The notes: generated from the sequence alone by a model not told the origin. A stretch of 64,000 nucleotides of DNA from Paenibacillus tritici (GCF_013204885.1 NZ_JABMKX010000004.1:1-64000), one strand, 5' to 3'. Positions 16,298 through 25,491 are shown, numbered from the stretch's first letter. A program made the numbers and translations.

Positions 16298-17023
16298 ATG
16301 TTTAATTTGTTGTGGGGAGCTTTATTTGTTGTTGTTAATTTTGTGTTTTTTCTGATCTGCTACCGATTTTTCGGTAAAAAAGGGCTGTATGCCTGGGTCG
16401 GCATGGCAACCGTGGTTGCCAACATCCAGGTAGCCAAGACGATTGCGATGCCGTTTGATATCGTCATGACGCTGGGCAATACGATGTACGTCACACTCTA
16501 TATGACCAGTGACCTGCTCAATGAGCGGTACGGCCGCAAGGAAGCGCGAAGCGCCGTATGGTTCGGATTCTTCACCTTGCTGATGACGACCGTCATTATG
16601 CAGATGGTGCTGAAGTTTGAGCCGCAGGAGACGGACATTGCCCAATCTTCCCTGCAGCTGATTTTTGGCCTGATGCCAAGACTTGCTCTGGGCAGTCTTA
16701 CCGCGTATTTCATCAGCCAGTTTCTGGATGTGCGGCTCTATTCGTGGATACGGAAGTACTACGGCAGCTCACGCCAGCTCTGGATCCGCTCGAACGGCAG
16801 CACGATGGTTAGCTCTTTTGTCGATACGCTGATCTTCTGCACGATTGCTTTTGCCGGAATGTATGATCTGAAGGTATGGACCGAGATTCTGCTGACCACC
16901 TATCTGGCCAAGTTCATTCTCACTGCCGCAGGCACGCCGGTATTGTATCTCGCCCGCTCATTCAGATTTGCCGAAGAGGAACAGCCGACCGCTCTGCGGG
17001 AGAACGGACAGCTTCCTTTATAG
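16298..17023 (+). CDS. Queuosine precursor transporter (VUT/YhhQ family)
   Basis: A 241-residue membrane protein of the VUT/DUF165 family that imports preQ0/preQ1 for queuosine tRNA modification. Six or so hydrophobic helices are visible, with family motifs NIQVAKTI, TSDLLNERYGRKEARSAVW and SFVDTLIFCTIAFAGM. The preQ1-I riboswitch directly upstream independently supports the substrate. It is monocistronic, ending at a terminator shared with the convergent M24 peptidase gene. Confidence 0.9.
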   Translation: MFNLLWGALFVVVNFVFFLICYRFFGKKGLYAWVGMATVVANIQVAKTIAMPFDIVMTLGNTMYVTLYMTSDLLNERYGRKEARSAVWFGFFTLLMTTVIMQMVLKFEPQETDIAQSSLQLIFGLMPRLALGSLTAYFISQFLDVRLYSWIRKYYGSSRQLWIRSNGSTMVSSFVDTLIFCTIAFAGMYDLKVWTEILLTTYLAKFILTAAGTPVLYLARSFRFAEEEQPTALRENGQLPL

Positions 17024-17056
17024 ATTGCATGTTGTAATAGAAGAGCCTCTCATTAT

Positions 17057-17097
17057 AAAACCCCAGCCCCGGGATCTCCCGGGCGGCTGGGGTTTTT
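17057..17097. terminator. Shared terminator between convergent genes
   Basis: AAAACCCCAGCC pairs with GGCTGGGGTTTT around an inner CCGGGATCTCCCGGG. A-rich and T-rich flanks allow it to stop transcription from both the transporter and the M24 peptidase gene. Confidence 0.85.
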
Positions 17098-17131
17098 GTT
17101 AAAATATAAGTTGTAGGTTTCACCTGATTAC

Positions 17132-18226
17132 TTAAAGGTTCAGCACAGTCCATTCTTTGGGGAAGCTGGTCAGAGTCTGCGGGCCTTCTGCTGTAACCAG
17201 CACATCATCCTCAATGCGCACACCGCCCAGATTCGGGACATAAATTCCCGGTTCTACCGTGAACACGTTGCCGTTCTGGATGACATCCGTATTCAGCCCA
17301 TGCAGCGAAGGATATTCATGGGTGTCCATGCCAAGCCCATGCCCGACACGGTGCATGAAGTATTGGCCGTAACCGGCGGCTTCAATCACATCCCGCGCCG
17401 CCTGGTCGACTGAACCGAAGGTCGCTCCGGCCACGGAGGCGGCAATACCGGCTTCATTGGCCGCCAGCACAGCATTGTAAATATCCTGCAGCCGGCTGTC
17501 CACTTCTCCCACCGCGAAGGTCCGGGTGATGTCAGAGGCGTAGCCTGAGGCATAGACTCCCAGATCGAACATAAGCAGATCGCCCGGCTGAATGAGGCGT
17601 TCCCCCGGGACGCCATGCGGCAGGGCCGTGTTCGGGCCGGACAGCACCATGGTGTCGAAGGAGGGGCCGGAGGCACCCACTTTTTTCATCAGATATTCAA
17701 GCTCGGCAACCAGTTCAATCTCGCTGATTCCGGCTTTGACATGCGACAGGCCGCGGCGGAGAACCTCCTCCACCAGCTCGGCGGCATGCCGCATGATGCG
17801 GACCTCCTCCGGTGTCTTGATTGCGCGCATCGCGCGGAGCAGGTGGCCGATATCACAGTATGAACCGGCTGCGACGGATTCGGCCAGCAGCTCATACCGG
17901 CTGACGGAGAAGTGTTCCTTCTCGATACCGAAGCTGCCCGGACTTCCATTGCCGAAGCGTGACTTCAGCAGGGCGTAGGGATTGTCCGTATCGCTATGCG
18001 TCAGAATCGTCTTCACCGAGGAGGCAGCCTGCGCCGCTTCGGCGTCCAGCGCCGGAACGATCAGCACCGGCTCCTTGCCGCGGATCAGCAGCAGGCCCAG
18101 GAACCGTTCATGCGGGTTGCTGGCGAAGCCGGTCAGATAGTATACATGCTTAGGATCGGTTACGAGCAGGGCATCCAGGCTTCCGGCTGCCATGTCCTGC
18201 TCCAGTGTCTGCAGAGCTACATTCAT
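17132..18226 (-). CDS. M24B family Xaa-Pro peptidase
   Basis: A 364-residue aminopeptidase P/prolidase-type metallopeptidase. The N-terminal creatinase-like domain contains LLVTDPKHVYYLTGF. The catalytic pita-bread domain has the metal ligands in order: Asp in LMFDLGVY, Asp in YASDITRTF, His in HRVGHGLGMDTHE, Glu in FTVEPGIYVP and Glu in RIEDDVLV. It is cytoplasmic and probably releases N-terminal residues before proline or cleaves Xaa-Pro dipeptides. AAGGGGA ahead of the ATG at 18226 supports the start. It stands alone. Confidence 0.92.
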   Translation of the reverse strand: MNVALQTLEQDMAAGSLDALLVTDPKHVYYLTGFASNPHERFLGLLLIRGKEPVLIVPALDAEAAQAASSVKTILTHSDTDNPYALLKSRFGNGSPGSFGIEKEHFSVSRYELLAESVAAGSYCDIGHLLRAMRAIKTPEEVRIMRHAAELVEEVLRRGLSHVKAGISEIELVAELEYLMKKVGASGPSFDTMVLSGPNTALPHGVPGERLIQPGDLLMFDLGVYASGYASDITRTFAVGEVDSRLQDIYNAVLAANEAGIAASVAGATFGSVDQAARDVIEAAGYGQYFMHRVGHGLGMDTHEYPSLHGLNTDVIQNGNVFTVEPGIYVPNLGGVRIEDDVLVTAEGPQTLTSFPKEWTVLNL

Positions 18227-18397
18227 TTCAATAGTTCCCCTTTCATCTACACGCTATCAACAGCAATGCTCCCATTATAATTCATAATCAGGGAGCCTGC
18301 ACATCCCGGCGGCCCGCAGGATCAGGCGTTTGAGGGAGAGGGGCGCCGGGTAATAGTTGCCACTCTATCTATAATAGACTTACAGGAGGTTATGAAT

Positions 18398-19633
18398 ATG
18401 TCTCGAACGGGAAAAAGAATGCTCTCCCATATAACTCTGCTGCGCGGAACCCTGATCCTGCTGACGGGCCTGCTGTCAGCCTGCACCAATAATACTGACG
18501 CTGAGCCTGGCGGAGCTCCCGCTGCAACCGGGGGCACTCCGGTAACGGAAGCACCGGCGGCGGTCACGCCGGAGGATTCTGCTGCTGAACCGGGGCGGAC
18601 GATATCCCCGGAAGTTCCATATACAGTACATACACTCGCCAGTGGACTGGATGTTCCGTGGGAGATGGCGTTCGCGCCGGACGGGCGGATCTTCTTCACC
18701 GAACGGCCGGGCAGCCTGCGGGTGATCGAGAACGGCAAGCTGCAAGAGACTCCGCTGCTGGAGTTCCCTGCTCCATTTATGAGCAAGGGTGAAGGCGGAC
18801 TGCTGGGCCTGGCGCTTGATCCTGAATTTGAACGTAACGGATTCGCGTATGTATACCATACTTACCGGACGGAAGAGGGAGGGACGGCGAACCGGGTGCT
18901 GCGGCTCAAGATTGGAAGCAGCACAGCAGAGATCAGCCGGGTGCTGCTGGATCACATCCCGGGCGATACCAATCATAACGGCGGACGGATCAAGATCGGG
19001 CCGGACGGGAATTTGTATGTCACCGCAGGGGATCGCTACGAGCCGGAGCTTGCGCAGGATCAGACCAGCCTGGGCGGCAAAGTTCTGCGGATCACCACCG
19101 CAGGCTCCATCCCGGAAGATAACCCGTGGCCCGGATCGCCGGTCTACAGTATGGGCCACCGCAATCCGCAGGGCCTGGCCTGGCAGCCGGAGAGCGGGGT
19201 GCTCTTCAGCTCTGAGCATGGTCAGTCTAGTCATGATGAGCTTAACGTCATTGAGGCCGGAGCCAACTACGGCTGGCCGCTTATTGAAGGCGATGAGACC
19301 GGAGATGGCGAGCCGAAGCTTGTAGCTCCGCTGGCCCACAGCGGGGATGAGACCTGGGCCCCGTCAGGCATCACCTTCATTACACAGGGGCCCTGGTCCG
19401 GTGAACTGCTGGTTGCTACTCTAGCAGGGCAGCAAGTCTTGCGGGTATCGCTGTCCTCTTCAGGCGGTAAGCCTGCTGTCACAAGCTTGTTCAAGGAGAA
19501 ATACGGAAGAATCCGCAATGTGGCGGAAGGGCCGGATGGTACGCTGTACCTTATGACGAACAACCGTGATGGCCGGGGGAACGCGGATGAGCAGGATGAT
19601 AAGCTGATTGCGCTGCGGCCGAACTGGAAGTGA
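18398..19633 (+). CDS. PQQ-dependent sugar dehydrogenase family lipoprotein
   Basis: A secreted lipoprotein with a lipobox (LLSAC) after a hydrophobic leader, a Pro/Ala/Glu-rich linker, then a six-bladed propeller of the glucose/sorbosone dehydrogenase family. Signature segments are GLDVPWEMAFAPDGRIFFTE, GEGGLLGLALDPEF, HNGGRIKIGPDGNLYVTAGD, YSMGHRNPQGLAWQP and SSEHGQSSHDELNVIEAGANYGWP. Many Gram-positive members have no proven PQQ activity, so the substrate stays open. AGGAGG at 18384-18389 fits ATG 18398 (eight-base spacing) rather than ATG 18392. Confidence 0.88.
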   Translation: MSRTGKRMLSHITLLRGTLILLTGLLSACTNNTDAEPGGAPAATGGTPVTEAPAAVTPEDSAAEPGRTISPEVPYTVHTLASGLDVPWEMAFAPDGRIFFTERPGSLRVIENGKLQETPLLEFPAPFMSKGEGGLLGLALDPEFERNGFAYVYHTYRTEEGGTANRVLRLKIGSSTAEISRVLLDHIPGDTNHNGGRIKIGPDGNLYVTAGDRYEPELAQDQTSLGGKVLRITTAGSIPEDNPWPGSPVYSMGHRNPQGLAWQPESGVLFSSEHGQSSHDELNVIEAGANYGWPLIEGDETGDGEPKLVAPLAHSGDETWAPSGITFITQGPWSGELLVATLAGQQVLRVSLSSSGGKPAVTSLFKEKYGRIRNVAEGPDGTLYLMTNNRDGRGNADEQDDKLIALRPNWK

Positions 19634-19771
19634 GGAAGGCTTGCGGTGAACTGCTGGATTCACGGGACTATTTTAACCCTCAGAAATGATGTAACATTAG
19701 CTTAGCGCATACACTCGGATAGGGAGAGCGGTATCATAGCCAAGCTGCCCGCGAGAGAGGGGAAGAAGTCC

Positions 19772-20614
19772 ATGCAAGGACAAACTGTACTGATCACCGG
19801 TGCGAATTCCGGGATGGGGCTGGCTACGACAGTAGATATGGCCCGCAGGGGAGCAAGCGTGATTATGGCCTGCCGCAGCCGCAAGCGGGGCGAAGAGGCT
19901 CTTGCGGAAGCGGTGCGGCAGAGCGGCTCCGGCAAGATCCGGCTGATGCTGTGCGATCTCGCTTCATTCGCAAGCATCCGTGCTTTTGCCGGGGAATTCA
20001 CCGCCGAATACCCTGTGCTTGATGTTCTGATCAATAACGCAGGTGTGGTCGCGCTCAAACGTGAGCTGACAGCCGATGGATACGAGCTGGATCTGGGCGT
20101 TAACCATCTGGGGCATTTCCTGCTGACCGATCTGCTGCTGGATAGCCTGAAGGCCGCTGAACAGGGACGGATTGTAGTAGTTGCTTCCGGTGCGTTCAAG
20201 ATTGGCAGGCTGCATCTGGAGGATCATACGTTATCCCGTGGCTTCAATCCGGCCAAGGCATACGCCCGTTCCAAGCTGGCCAACATTCTGTTCACCCGCG
20301 AGCTGGCTTCACGCCTGCAGGGCACCAGGGTTACTGTGAACTGTCTGCATCCCGGCGCGGTAGGGACGAGTATTGGTGTGAACCGGGAGACGGGCTTCGG
20401 GCGCGGCGTGCTGAAGCTGCTGTCATACTTCTTCCTCACCCCTGAGCAGGGCGCGGACACAGCGATCTATCTGGCGACCGCACCGGAGCTGAGCGCAGTC
20501 AGCGGACACTATTATTACCGCCGCAAGATTAAGGAATTAACGCCACGGGCGAAGAATGCAGATGACGCTGCACGCTTGTGGAAATGGAGTCTGGAGCAAA
20601 CAGGGCTTGACTAA
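19772..20614 (+). CDS. Short-chain dehydrogenase/reductase
   Basis: A 280-residue classical SDR similar to retinol-dehydrogenase-like members. The cofactor-binding TGANSGMG, the NNAG motif ([11 protein letters not shown]), the serine in VVVASGAFK and YARSK with the catalytic Tyr and Lys are all present. The basic residues CRSRKR after the second strand suggest NADP(H) preference. The substrate is unknown. A GAGAGGGGAAG ribosome site precedes the ATG. A monocistronic oxidoreductase is the simplest reading. Confidence 0.88.
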   Translation: MQGQTVLITGANSGMGLATTVDMARRGASVIMACRSRKRGEEALAEAVRQSGSGKIRLMLCDLASFASIRAFAGEFTAEYPVLDVLINNAGVVALKRELTADGYELDLGVNHLGHFLLTDLLLDSLKAAEQGRIVVVASGAFKIGRLHLEDHTLSRGFNPAKAYARSKLANILFTRELASRLQGTRVTVNCLHPGAVGTSIGVNRETGFGRGVLKLLSYFFLTPEQGADTAIYLATAPELSAVSGHYYYRRKIKELTPRAKNADDAARLWKWSLEQTGLD

Positions 20615-20673
20615 AAGCTTCAAGTTCAAAACTAAGTGCGTCTTATATAGTCACTTTGAGGAGGAATCATAGC

Positions 20674-21177
20674 ATGAATTGGCAGGCTTACAGCATAGAG
20701 GATGCAGCAATTGAGGATTTGGGGGAGATTGTGGAGATCTATAATTCGACGGTTGCCGGAAGAGTGGTAACTGCGGATCTTGAACCGGTCAGCGTGGAGG
20801 AGAGGGTGGGATGGTTCCATGAGCATAGCAGCCATCACCGGCCGCTCTGGGTACTGAGACATGGGGACGAGATTGCGGCCTGGTTCAGCTTCCAGTCGTT
20901 CTATGGACGCCCGGCTTACAATGGAACAGCAGAGATCAGCGTCTATGTGAGCGAGAAGTTCCGCGGCAGCGGCGCCGGAAGTATTCTGCTGGCTAAGGCG
21001 GTTGAGGAATGTCCGCGTCTGGGCCTCCAGAACCTCGTCGGCTTTGTCTTTGGCCATAATGAGCCGAGTCTGGCCCTGCTGCGGAAGTTCGGGTTCGAGG
21101 AGTGGGGCCTGCTGCCGGGAGTCGCCGTGCTGGATGGAATCCCGCGTGATCTCGTGATTATCGGCCGCAAGCTGTGA
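20674..21177 (+). CDS. GNAT family N-acetyltransferase, phosphinothricin acetyltransferase-like
   Basis: A 167-residue single-domain GNAT protein. It opens with [23 protein letters not shown]-type sequence, carries WFHEH and [14 protein letters not shown], and has the acetyl-CoA-binding stretch [14 protein letters not shown]. The pattern resembles the PAT/Bar group that acetylates small amines or methionine analogues, but the substrate is not assignable. GAGGAGGAATC before ATG 20674 sets the start; the frame extends further upstream without a binding site. Confidence 0.85.
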   Translation: MNWQAYSIEDAAIEDLGEIVEIYNSTVAGRVVTADLEPVSVEERVGWFHEHSSHHRPLWVLRHGDEIAAWFSFQSFYGRPAYNGTAEISVYVSEKFRGSGAGSILLAKAVEECPRLGLQNLVGFVFGHNEPSLALLRKFGFEEWGLLPGVAVLDGIPRDLVIIGRKL

Positions 21178-21215
21178 AGGTATAGCAGGCTATCGCACGC
21201 AGACACAAGGTATGC

Positions 21216-21569
21216 TTATTGAGGCTGCGGAGGAGCGGTGGAGGCGGGCTGACATTCCTCTTCCGTGATCCAGGATTCCGACCAGTCCTGCAGATCGCGG
21301 ATGACCGATTCCAGCGCCCGGCCTTTGCCTGTGAGCGAATACTGGATGCGGACCGGGGTCTCAGGGAAAACCTCGCGCAGCACGATGCCCTCCTGCTCCA
21401 GCTCCTTCAGCCGTTCGGACAGCAGCCTGCCGCTGACAGGAAGCGAGGACTCAATTTCCCCGAAGCGCTGGGGGCCCTGCAAAAGCTGATAGATGATTAA
21501 GCCCGTCCAGCGTCTGCCGATAATATCCATGCTTTTTTGTAACCTTGGACATAAGTCTGTGGATTTCAT
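21216..21569 (-). CDS. HxlR family winged-helix regulator
   Basis: A 117-residue MarR-like DNA-binding protein of the HxlR family. CPRLQKSMDIIGRRWTGLII, LLQGPQRFGEIESSLP and SGRLLSERLKELEQEGIV match the HxlR core. The C-terminal tail is acidic and Gln/Pro-rich. HxlR proteins often respond to aldehydes or redox signals through cysteines; here one Cys lies near the N-terminus (LCPRL). AGAGG eight bases before ATG 21569 beats the GTG at 21578. It is convergent with the GNAT gene and divergent from the yqkE-like gene. Confidence 0.88.
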   Translation of the reverse strand: MKSTDLCPRLQKSMDIIGRRWTGLIIYQLLQGPQRFGEIESSLPVSGRLLSERLKELEQEGIVLREVFPETPVRIQYSLTGKGRALESVIRDLQDWSESWITEEECQPASTAPPQPQ

Positions 21570-21660
21570 TAGGCTCACCTCTTACTGTACATTATAAACG
21601 AAAAGACCTATGCCTAAAACAAAATTGCCCGAAAAGAACACCATGAAAGGATGATTTCCC

Positions 21661-21921
21661 TTGGCTAAAAAGAAGAAGAATACACCGGCCCCGCGCCCTG
21701 CGGCAACGGATGCCCCGGCAACCCTGAAGGATATGCTGAGCGGCGAGGTGCTGGAGAAGCTAAAGGCGCAGTCCGATGCGCTCAAGGCTGAAGAACGGGA
21801 CAAGAAGGAGGCTGCCCTAAAGGCAGTCGAGGATAAGCGCAAGGCTGAGCAGAAACGGCTGGAGAATGATTTCGGCCACCTGCTGGAGAACAGCAATCAG
21901 GACTGGTCCAAATTTAAGTAA
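21661..21921 (+). CDS. yqkE: YqkE-like small charged protein (DUF3886)
   Basis: An 86-residue, highly charged, mostly helical cytoplasmic protein. It opens AKKKKNTPAPRP and continues LKDMLSGEVLEKLKAQSDAL, then a KAEERDKKEAALKAVEDKRK-type coiled coil and a FGHLLENSNQDWSKFK end. This matches B. subtilis YqkE and the DUF3886 family; function unknown. It starts at TTG 21661, with AAAGGATGA upstream. Confidence 0.82.
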   Translation: MAKKKKNTPAPRPAATDAPATLKDMLSGEVLEKLKAQSDALKAEERDKKEAALKAVEDKRKAEQKRLENDFGHLLENSNQDWSKFK

Positions 21922-21945
21922 AATAATTCTTTACCAGAATAAGGG

Positions 21946-21975
21946 TTGACAATCTGCTGCAAGGCCATATATTAT
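21946..21975 (+). promoter_or_regulatory. Sigma-A promoter driving the rtcB leader
   Basis: TTGACA at 21946-21951 is followed 16 bases later by TATATT (21968-21973), with TATTAT (21970-21975) as an 18-base alternative. Transcription would start near 21980, about 335 bases before rtcB, giving a long leader with a small open frame and two hairpins. Confidence 0.7.
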
Positions 21976-22011
21976 TGGGTTTATCATTTAGAGAAGGGAG
22001 GCTGACGGGTC

Positions 22012-22104
22012 ATGATTGGAACAAATGAACGGAACAGACAGCAGGATCACCTGACAACCGCATATGTACGATCTGATCTCATCGCCTTCGTCCGGAAGAC
22101 ATAA
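22012..22104 (+). CDS. Candidate 30-residue leader peptide upstream of rtcB
   Basis: ATG 22012 is preceded by GGGAGG at suitable spacing and reads 30 codons to TAA 22102-22104. The peptide opens MIGTNERNRQQDH and ends AFVRKT; it is polar and Arg-rich with no signal or membrane segment. Its place between a good promoter and a long hairpin plus terminator suggests a regulatory leader peptide, but its translation is unproven. No codon run typical of amino-acid attenuation is obvious. Confidence 0.4.
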   Translation: MIGTNERNRQQDHLTTAYVRSDLIAFVRKT

Positions 22105-22142
22105 TGCGCAGGGTACTGCTGCTGATGTCTGAACTGAATACG

Positions 22143-22194
22143 GGTGTGCTTTGAACGGGTGCAAGCTTCAACGGGAAGCTGCACCTTGCACGCC
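22143..22194 (+). ncRNA. Stable two-tier stem-loop in the rtcB leader
   Basis: The outer stem GGTGTGC (22143-22149) pairs with GCACGCC (22188-22194). The inner stem GGTGCAAGCTT (22158-22168) pairs with AAGCTGCACC (22176-22185) with one bulge. An unpaired TTTGAACG sits on the 5' side. The fold is immediately followed by a terminator hairpin. It is not a T-box (no AGGGTGG element) and I cannot match it to a known riboswitch. Confidence 0.5.
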
Positions 22195-22196
22195 GG

Positions 22197-22233
22197 GAGC
22201 CGCATGATCAGAATCTGATCTGCGGCTCTTTTT
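22197..22233 (+). terminator. Terminator hairpin inside the rtcB leader
   Basis: GAGCCGCA (22197-22204) pairs with TGCGGCTC (22221-22228), and GATCAG with CTGATC inside, then TTTTT. It lies 80 bases before rtcB, so rtcB expression may require read-through, or the upstream unit is an independent small RNA. Confidence 0.8.
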
Positions 22234-22314
22234 GTGTACCCTGAAACTCGAAATTTACTGAACCCCCTATGGAACCAAACCAGAAACCCAACCTGAGAGG
22301 AAATGAACAAATAG

Positions 22315-23763
22315 ATGAATAACATGACACCCCAAGCGGGGGAGATGTCCCGCTACAAACATGAGGTAGCCCTTCCGGGCGGCGACCTTAAGGTCTACGC
22401 CAGCGAGCAATTATTCGGCTCACTGGATTACAAGGTCCTGGAAATGGCCAACAACAATCTGCAGATTCCGGGTATTGAATATATGAGCTATACGCCCGAT
22501 GTGCATGTAGGCGTCGGAACCTGCATCGGAACTACTGCGGTCTGGGATGCCGCGACCGGCTATGTGTCGCCGTCCATCGTGGGCAGCGATATCGGCTGCG
22601 GGATGCGTGTGCATCTGACCAATCTCCATATGGATGATCTGCGTGAAGTGAAGCTGCGCCGGAAGCTGGTCCGTGCGATTGAGAAGTATCTGCCGATGGA
22701 GGCCCAGCAGCGCGGCCATTACAGTGATATCCGGCTGGAGAATATTGTCCGCAAGGGACTGCATGGCCTGCCGAACAAATATGTTCCGGACAGCTACACT
22801 CCGAAGAAATCAAGCGCGCTGTCCCATGTGGAGATCAGCAAGCTGGCCTTCGATGACGAGATTCTGAATGAGCTGCCGGATATGGCCTGGCACCGCGGCC
22901 ACCGCCAGCTCGGCACGCTTGGCGGCGGCAACCATTTCGTCGAGATTCAGGCGATTGAGATCGCTGAGGAGCAGCGTGAGGTCGCTGAAGCGTGGGGACT
23001 GAAGGACGGGCAGATTGCCGTGATGATCCACTCCGGCTCCCGGGCCTGGGGAGGCATGGTCAATCAGTTCTGTACCCCGGCCTTCGCCAAGGTCATGGGC
23101 CAGCTTGGATTGGGCAGCGCCGACCCGCGCCTGATCTATGCGCCTCTGGCACATCCGCAGGCCCGGCGTTATGTTAATCTGATGTACTCGGCGCTGAACT
23201 ATGCGGTGGTGAACCGCCATCTGATCGCTTATGGTGTACGTGAAGGCTTCCGTGACGTCTTCGGTACGAAGTGCGAGCTGCGTACCCTCTACGATCTGAT
23301 GCACAATTATGCCTGGGAAGAGGAGACTTCCTCGGGCACCAAGTTCGTGCACCGCAAAGGGGCGACCCGCGCTCTGCCCGCAGACCATGCGGATAACCCG
23401 AAGGCTTATGCGGCGACCGGGCATCCGGCTCTGATTCCAGGCTCGATGGGCACCGCTTCTTACATCATGGTCGGCCAGCCCGGAGGAGAAGAGAATTATT
23501 ATTCAATCTGTCATGGAGCCGGACGCATTCGTTCCCGCTCGGCAACGAAGCGGCTGGTGTCTGTCCATGAATTTTCCCGGTCGATGAAGGTGGGGACAGC
23601 AGATGAGATTGTAGTGAATCAGCATTCCCTGGAATCTATCATTGACGAATCTCCCCAGGCCTATAAGAATGTAGATGAGATCATAGAAAGCGTTACGGGC
23701 GCCGGCCTGGCTGCCGTTGTGGCCAAATGCAAGCCGCTCGCAGCGATAAAGGGGACGAAATAA
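22315..23763 (+). CDS. rtcB: RtcB family RNA-splicing ligase
   Basis: RtcB joins RNA ends bearing a 2',3'-cyclic phosphate or 3'-phosphate to 5'-OH using GTP and Mn2+. Metal-binding and catalytic motifs are present: [13 protein letters not shown] (Asp and Cys), [40 protein letters not shown] and the guanylylated-histidine motif ICHGAGR (about residue 400). The length of 482 is normal. A two-codon reading frame after ATG 22303 (MNK, stop) ends just before ATG 22315, and GAGAGGAAA serves both. The stop is two bases before an AAA+ ATPase start, so the pair is an operon. B. subtilis lacks rtcB, so this is an accessory function. Confidence 0.93.
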   Translation: MNNMTPQAGEMSRYKHEVALPGGDLKVYASEQLFGSLDYKVLEMANNNLQIPGIEYMSYTPDVHVGVGTCIGTTAVWDAATGYVSPSIVGSDIGCGMRVHLTNLHMDDLREVKLRRKLVRAIEKYLPMEAQQRGHYSDIRLENIVRKGLHGLPNKYVPDSYTPKKSSALSHVEISKLAFDDEILNELPDMAWHRGHRQLGTLGGGNHFVEIQAIEIAEEQREVAEAWGLKDGQIAVMIHSGSRAWGGMVNQFCTPAFAKVMGQLGLGSADPRLIYAPLAHPQARRYVNLMYSALNYAVVNRHLIAYGVREGFRDVFGTKCELRTLYDLMHNYAWEEETSSGTKFVHRKGATRALPADHADNPKAYAATGHPALIPGSMGTASYIMVGQPGGEENYYSICHGAGRIRSRSATKRLVSVHEFSRSMKVGTADEIVVNQHSLESIIDESPQAYKNVDEIIESVTGAGLAAVVAKCKPLAAIKGTK

Positions 23764-23765
23764 AG

Positions 23766-25052
23766 ATGGAGCAGGAGAATAAGAAACCAGCTGTGATCTA
23801 TGAATATCATGAGGACAGTGCCGGAATCATCAAAGGTTATGAGGTGTACGCGCGCCTGGTAGACGGTATACTTGAAGCCCTTCACACTCGTTACGGCGTC
23901 CGTTATGAACTGTATGCCAGCGATGACCCCAACAGTGAGTACTGGAAGCTGCTGGAGAACGATGTGCAGAGCGGGAATGCCGGAGTGGAGCATGTGGCGC
24001 GGATTTTTGACCGCCTGGAGGACCGGACGTTCGTGTTCGATGATGAGAAAGAGCAGCCGGAGTACCATATCCATCTGTCGGTCCGCAATAATGTGCTGGC
24101 TTATCCGGCCATGGGCGTAGCTCTGGCACGGGTGCCGGTGTTCCAGGAGAACGGCATTAACTTTCAGGATTATGTGTTCGCCGCATCCGATGCGCAGCTG
24201 CAGTTCTTCCTTGGCAATGTGCGCAACCGGCAGCGGGAGCAGAATATCAACAAGGTGACGGTGTTCACCGACAGACGGAATGGGATTTCCCGTGAGGATG
24301 AACCGATTACGCGTGCTGTAAGGCGGGAAGAGGTGATTTTGGACGCCGGTATCAAAAAAGAGATTTACCGCTCACTCGACCAGTTTTTTGATAGCGACCG
24401 CAGCTTCTATGTTACCTATGACATCCCGTATAAACGGGGGATTCTGCTCTACGGGCATCCGGGCAACGGCAAGACTACGCTGGTCAAATCCATTGCCGGA
24501 AGCGTTCCGGGACCTGTGCTCTACTGGCAGATTACGGAGTATACGAGCAGTGAATCAGTGAATGAGGTGTTCGAGGCTGCGGCCCGGCTGGCACCGATGG
24601 TGCTGGTGATTGAGGATATTGATTCCATGCCGCAGGAGGTCCGCTCCTTTTTCCTGAACACGCTGGACGGGGCCACCTCCAAGGAGGGCATCTTCCTGAT
24701 CGGCACCACCAATTACCCGGATAAAATCGACCCCGGCCTCATGAACCGCGCCGGGCGCTTCGACCGGGCTTATGAGATTAAGATGCCGAGCGAGGCGCTG
24801 CGCCTTGAATACCTGCAGCTTAGAGGCTTCTCCGCCTTCGTTGGAGAAGAAGGCACGGCCACGGCTGCGCGCCTGACCGGAGATTTCTCCCTGACCCAGC
24901 TGGGGGAGCTGTATGTCAGTGCGGCACTGGAATGGCATGAGAACGGCACGGCTGAGGTGGAGTCGCTGGTGCGGGGGATGCGCGGCGAGCTGGACAAAGG
25001 CCGCAAACGGGAATGGATGAAGGATGCTTCGTCCAGTATCGGATTCTATTGA
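23766..25052 (+). CDS. AAA+ ATPase (BCS1/FtsH-like ATPase core) paired with rtcB
   Basis: A 428-residue protein. The first 200 residues are an unidentified, mixed alpha/beta domain with [24 protein letters not shown]+ module follows: Walker [10 protein letters not shown] (about 230-238), Walker B LVIEDID, sensor 1 GTTN, and arginine-finger-like [16 protein letters not shown]. No protease, membrane segment or zinc motif is visible, so a remodelling or chaperone role is the simplest reading. It begins two bases after rtcB and is followed by a terminator. In this position it could disassemble stalled RtcB-RNA complexes or aid metal or GTP loading in place of archease; this is inference from gene order. 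Confidence 0.85.
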   Translation: MEQENKKPAVIYEYHEDSAGIIKGYEVYARLVDGILEALHTRYGVRYELYASDDPNSEYWKLLENDVQSGNAGVEHVARIFDRLEDRTFVFDDEKEQPEYHIHLSVRNNVLAYPAMGVALARVPVFQENGINFQDYVFAASDAQLQFFLGNVRNRQREQNINKVTVFTDRRNGISREDEPITRAVRREEVILDAGIKKEIYRSLDQFFDSDRSFYVTYDIPYKRGILLYGHPGNGKTTLVKSIAGSVPGPVLYWQITEYTSSESVNEVFEAAARLAPMVLVIEDIDSMPQEVRSFFLNTLDGATSKEGIFLIGTTNYPDKIDPGLMNRAGRFDRAYEIKMPSEALRLEYLQLRGFSAFVGEEGTATAARLTGDFSLTQLGELYVSAALEWHENGTAEVESLVRGMRGELDKGRKREWMKDASSSIGFY

Positions 25053-25120
25053 TTAGTCGGCTGGAGATAGTCCCTATGCGCTCGCGGCAGGGCCTGAACT
25101 GAATACGAAGCTGTACCGGA

Positions 25121-25143
25121 GGGAGCCTTGAGGCTCCCTTTTT
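25121..25143 (+). terminator. Terminator of the rtcB-AAA+ operon
   Basis: GGGAGCC, loop TTGA, GGCTCCC and TTTTT at 25121-25143, 70 bases after the ATPase stop. Confidence 0.85.
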
Positions 25144-25301
25144 CCAAATATAAAAATTTAAATGCTAAAAGACGGCAAAGCCGTTTCCACTTGTGGCAGG
25201 ACAAGATTTCAAACATACCAGTGTGCTTATTTGCGGAGATGTATCTCATTCCCCCGCTGATTCAAGTATTGTGCGTAAACTTCGGAGTGCGGCGGGTGAT
25301 C

Positions 25302-25491
25302 TAAGTGGAATTAGTACATCTAATTTGGCGTCAAAGGTACACTTATAGGCAGCAGTTGGACAAACAGCACTTAATCGGTCCGATTTCTGCTGAATCCAGG
25401 GGGTTGGGTGGAGTAAGTGGACTTTTTCCAACTGCTTCCCCACAACTCTCCATTTCAGCAGAATTAAGTGTCTTTTTTCCAACTGCTTCCC
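25302..25491. repeat. Mixed inverted and tandem intergenic repeats
   Basis: One 25-base unit (AGCAGTTGGA..CACTTAA) lies forward at 25350-25374 and inverted at 25414-25439 and 25464-25491 (AAGTG..TTTTTCCAACTGCTTCC). A perfect ten-base inverted pair TTCTGCTGAA / TTCAGCAGAA lies between them, and ATTAGTACATCTAAT is at 25310-25324. Short open frames here are translations of the repeats. The rest of 25144-25559 has no supportable gene. Confidence 0.65.

Noticed and set aside
22105-22235. T-box or tRNA-like RNA in the rtcB leader
   Set aside because: No AGGGTGG T-box, no cloverleaf and no GTTCRANNC loop could be found, so it is described only as a structured leader.
22127-25110. Shared CTGAACTGAATACG before and after the rtcB operon
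   Set aside because: A 14-base match is expected several times by chance in 64 kb, and flanking bases do not agree.
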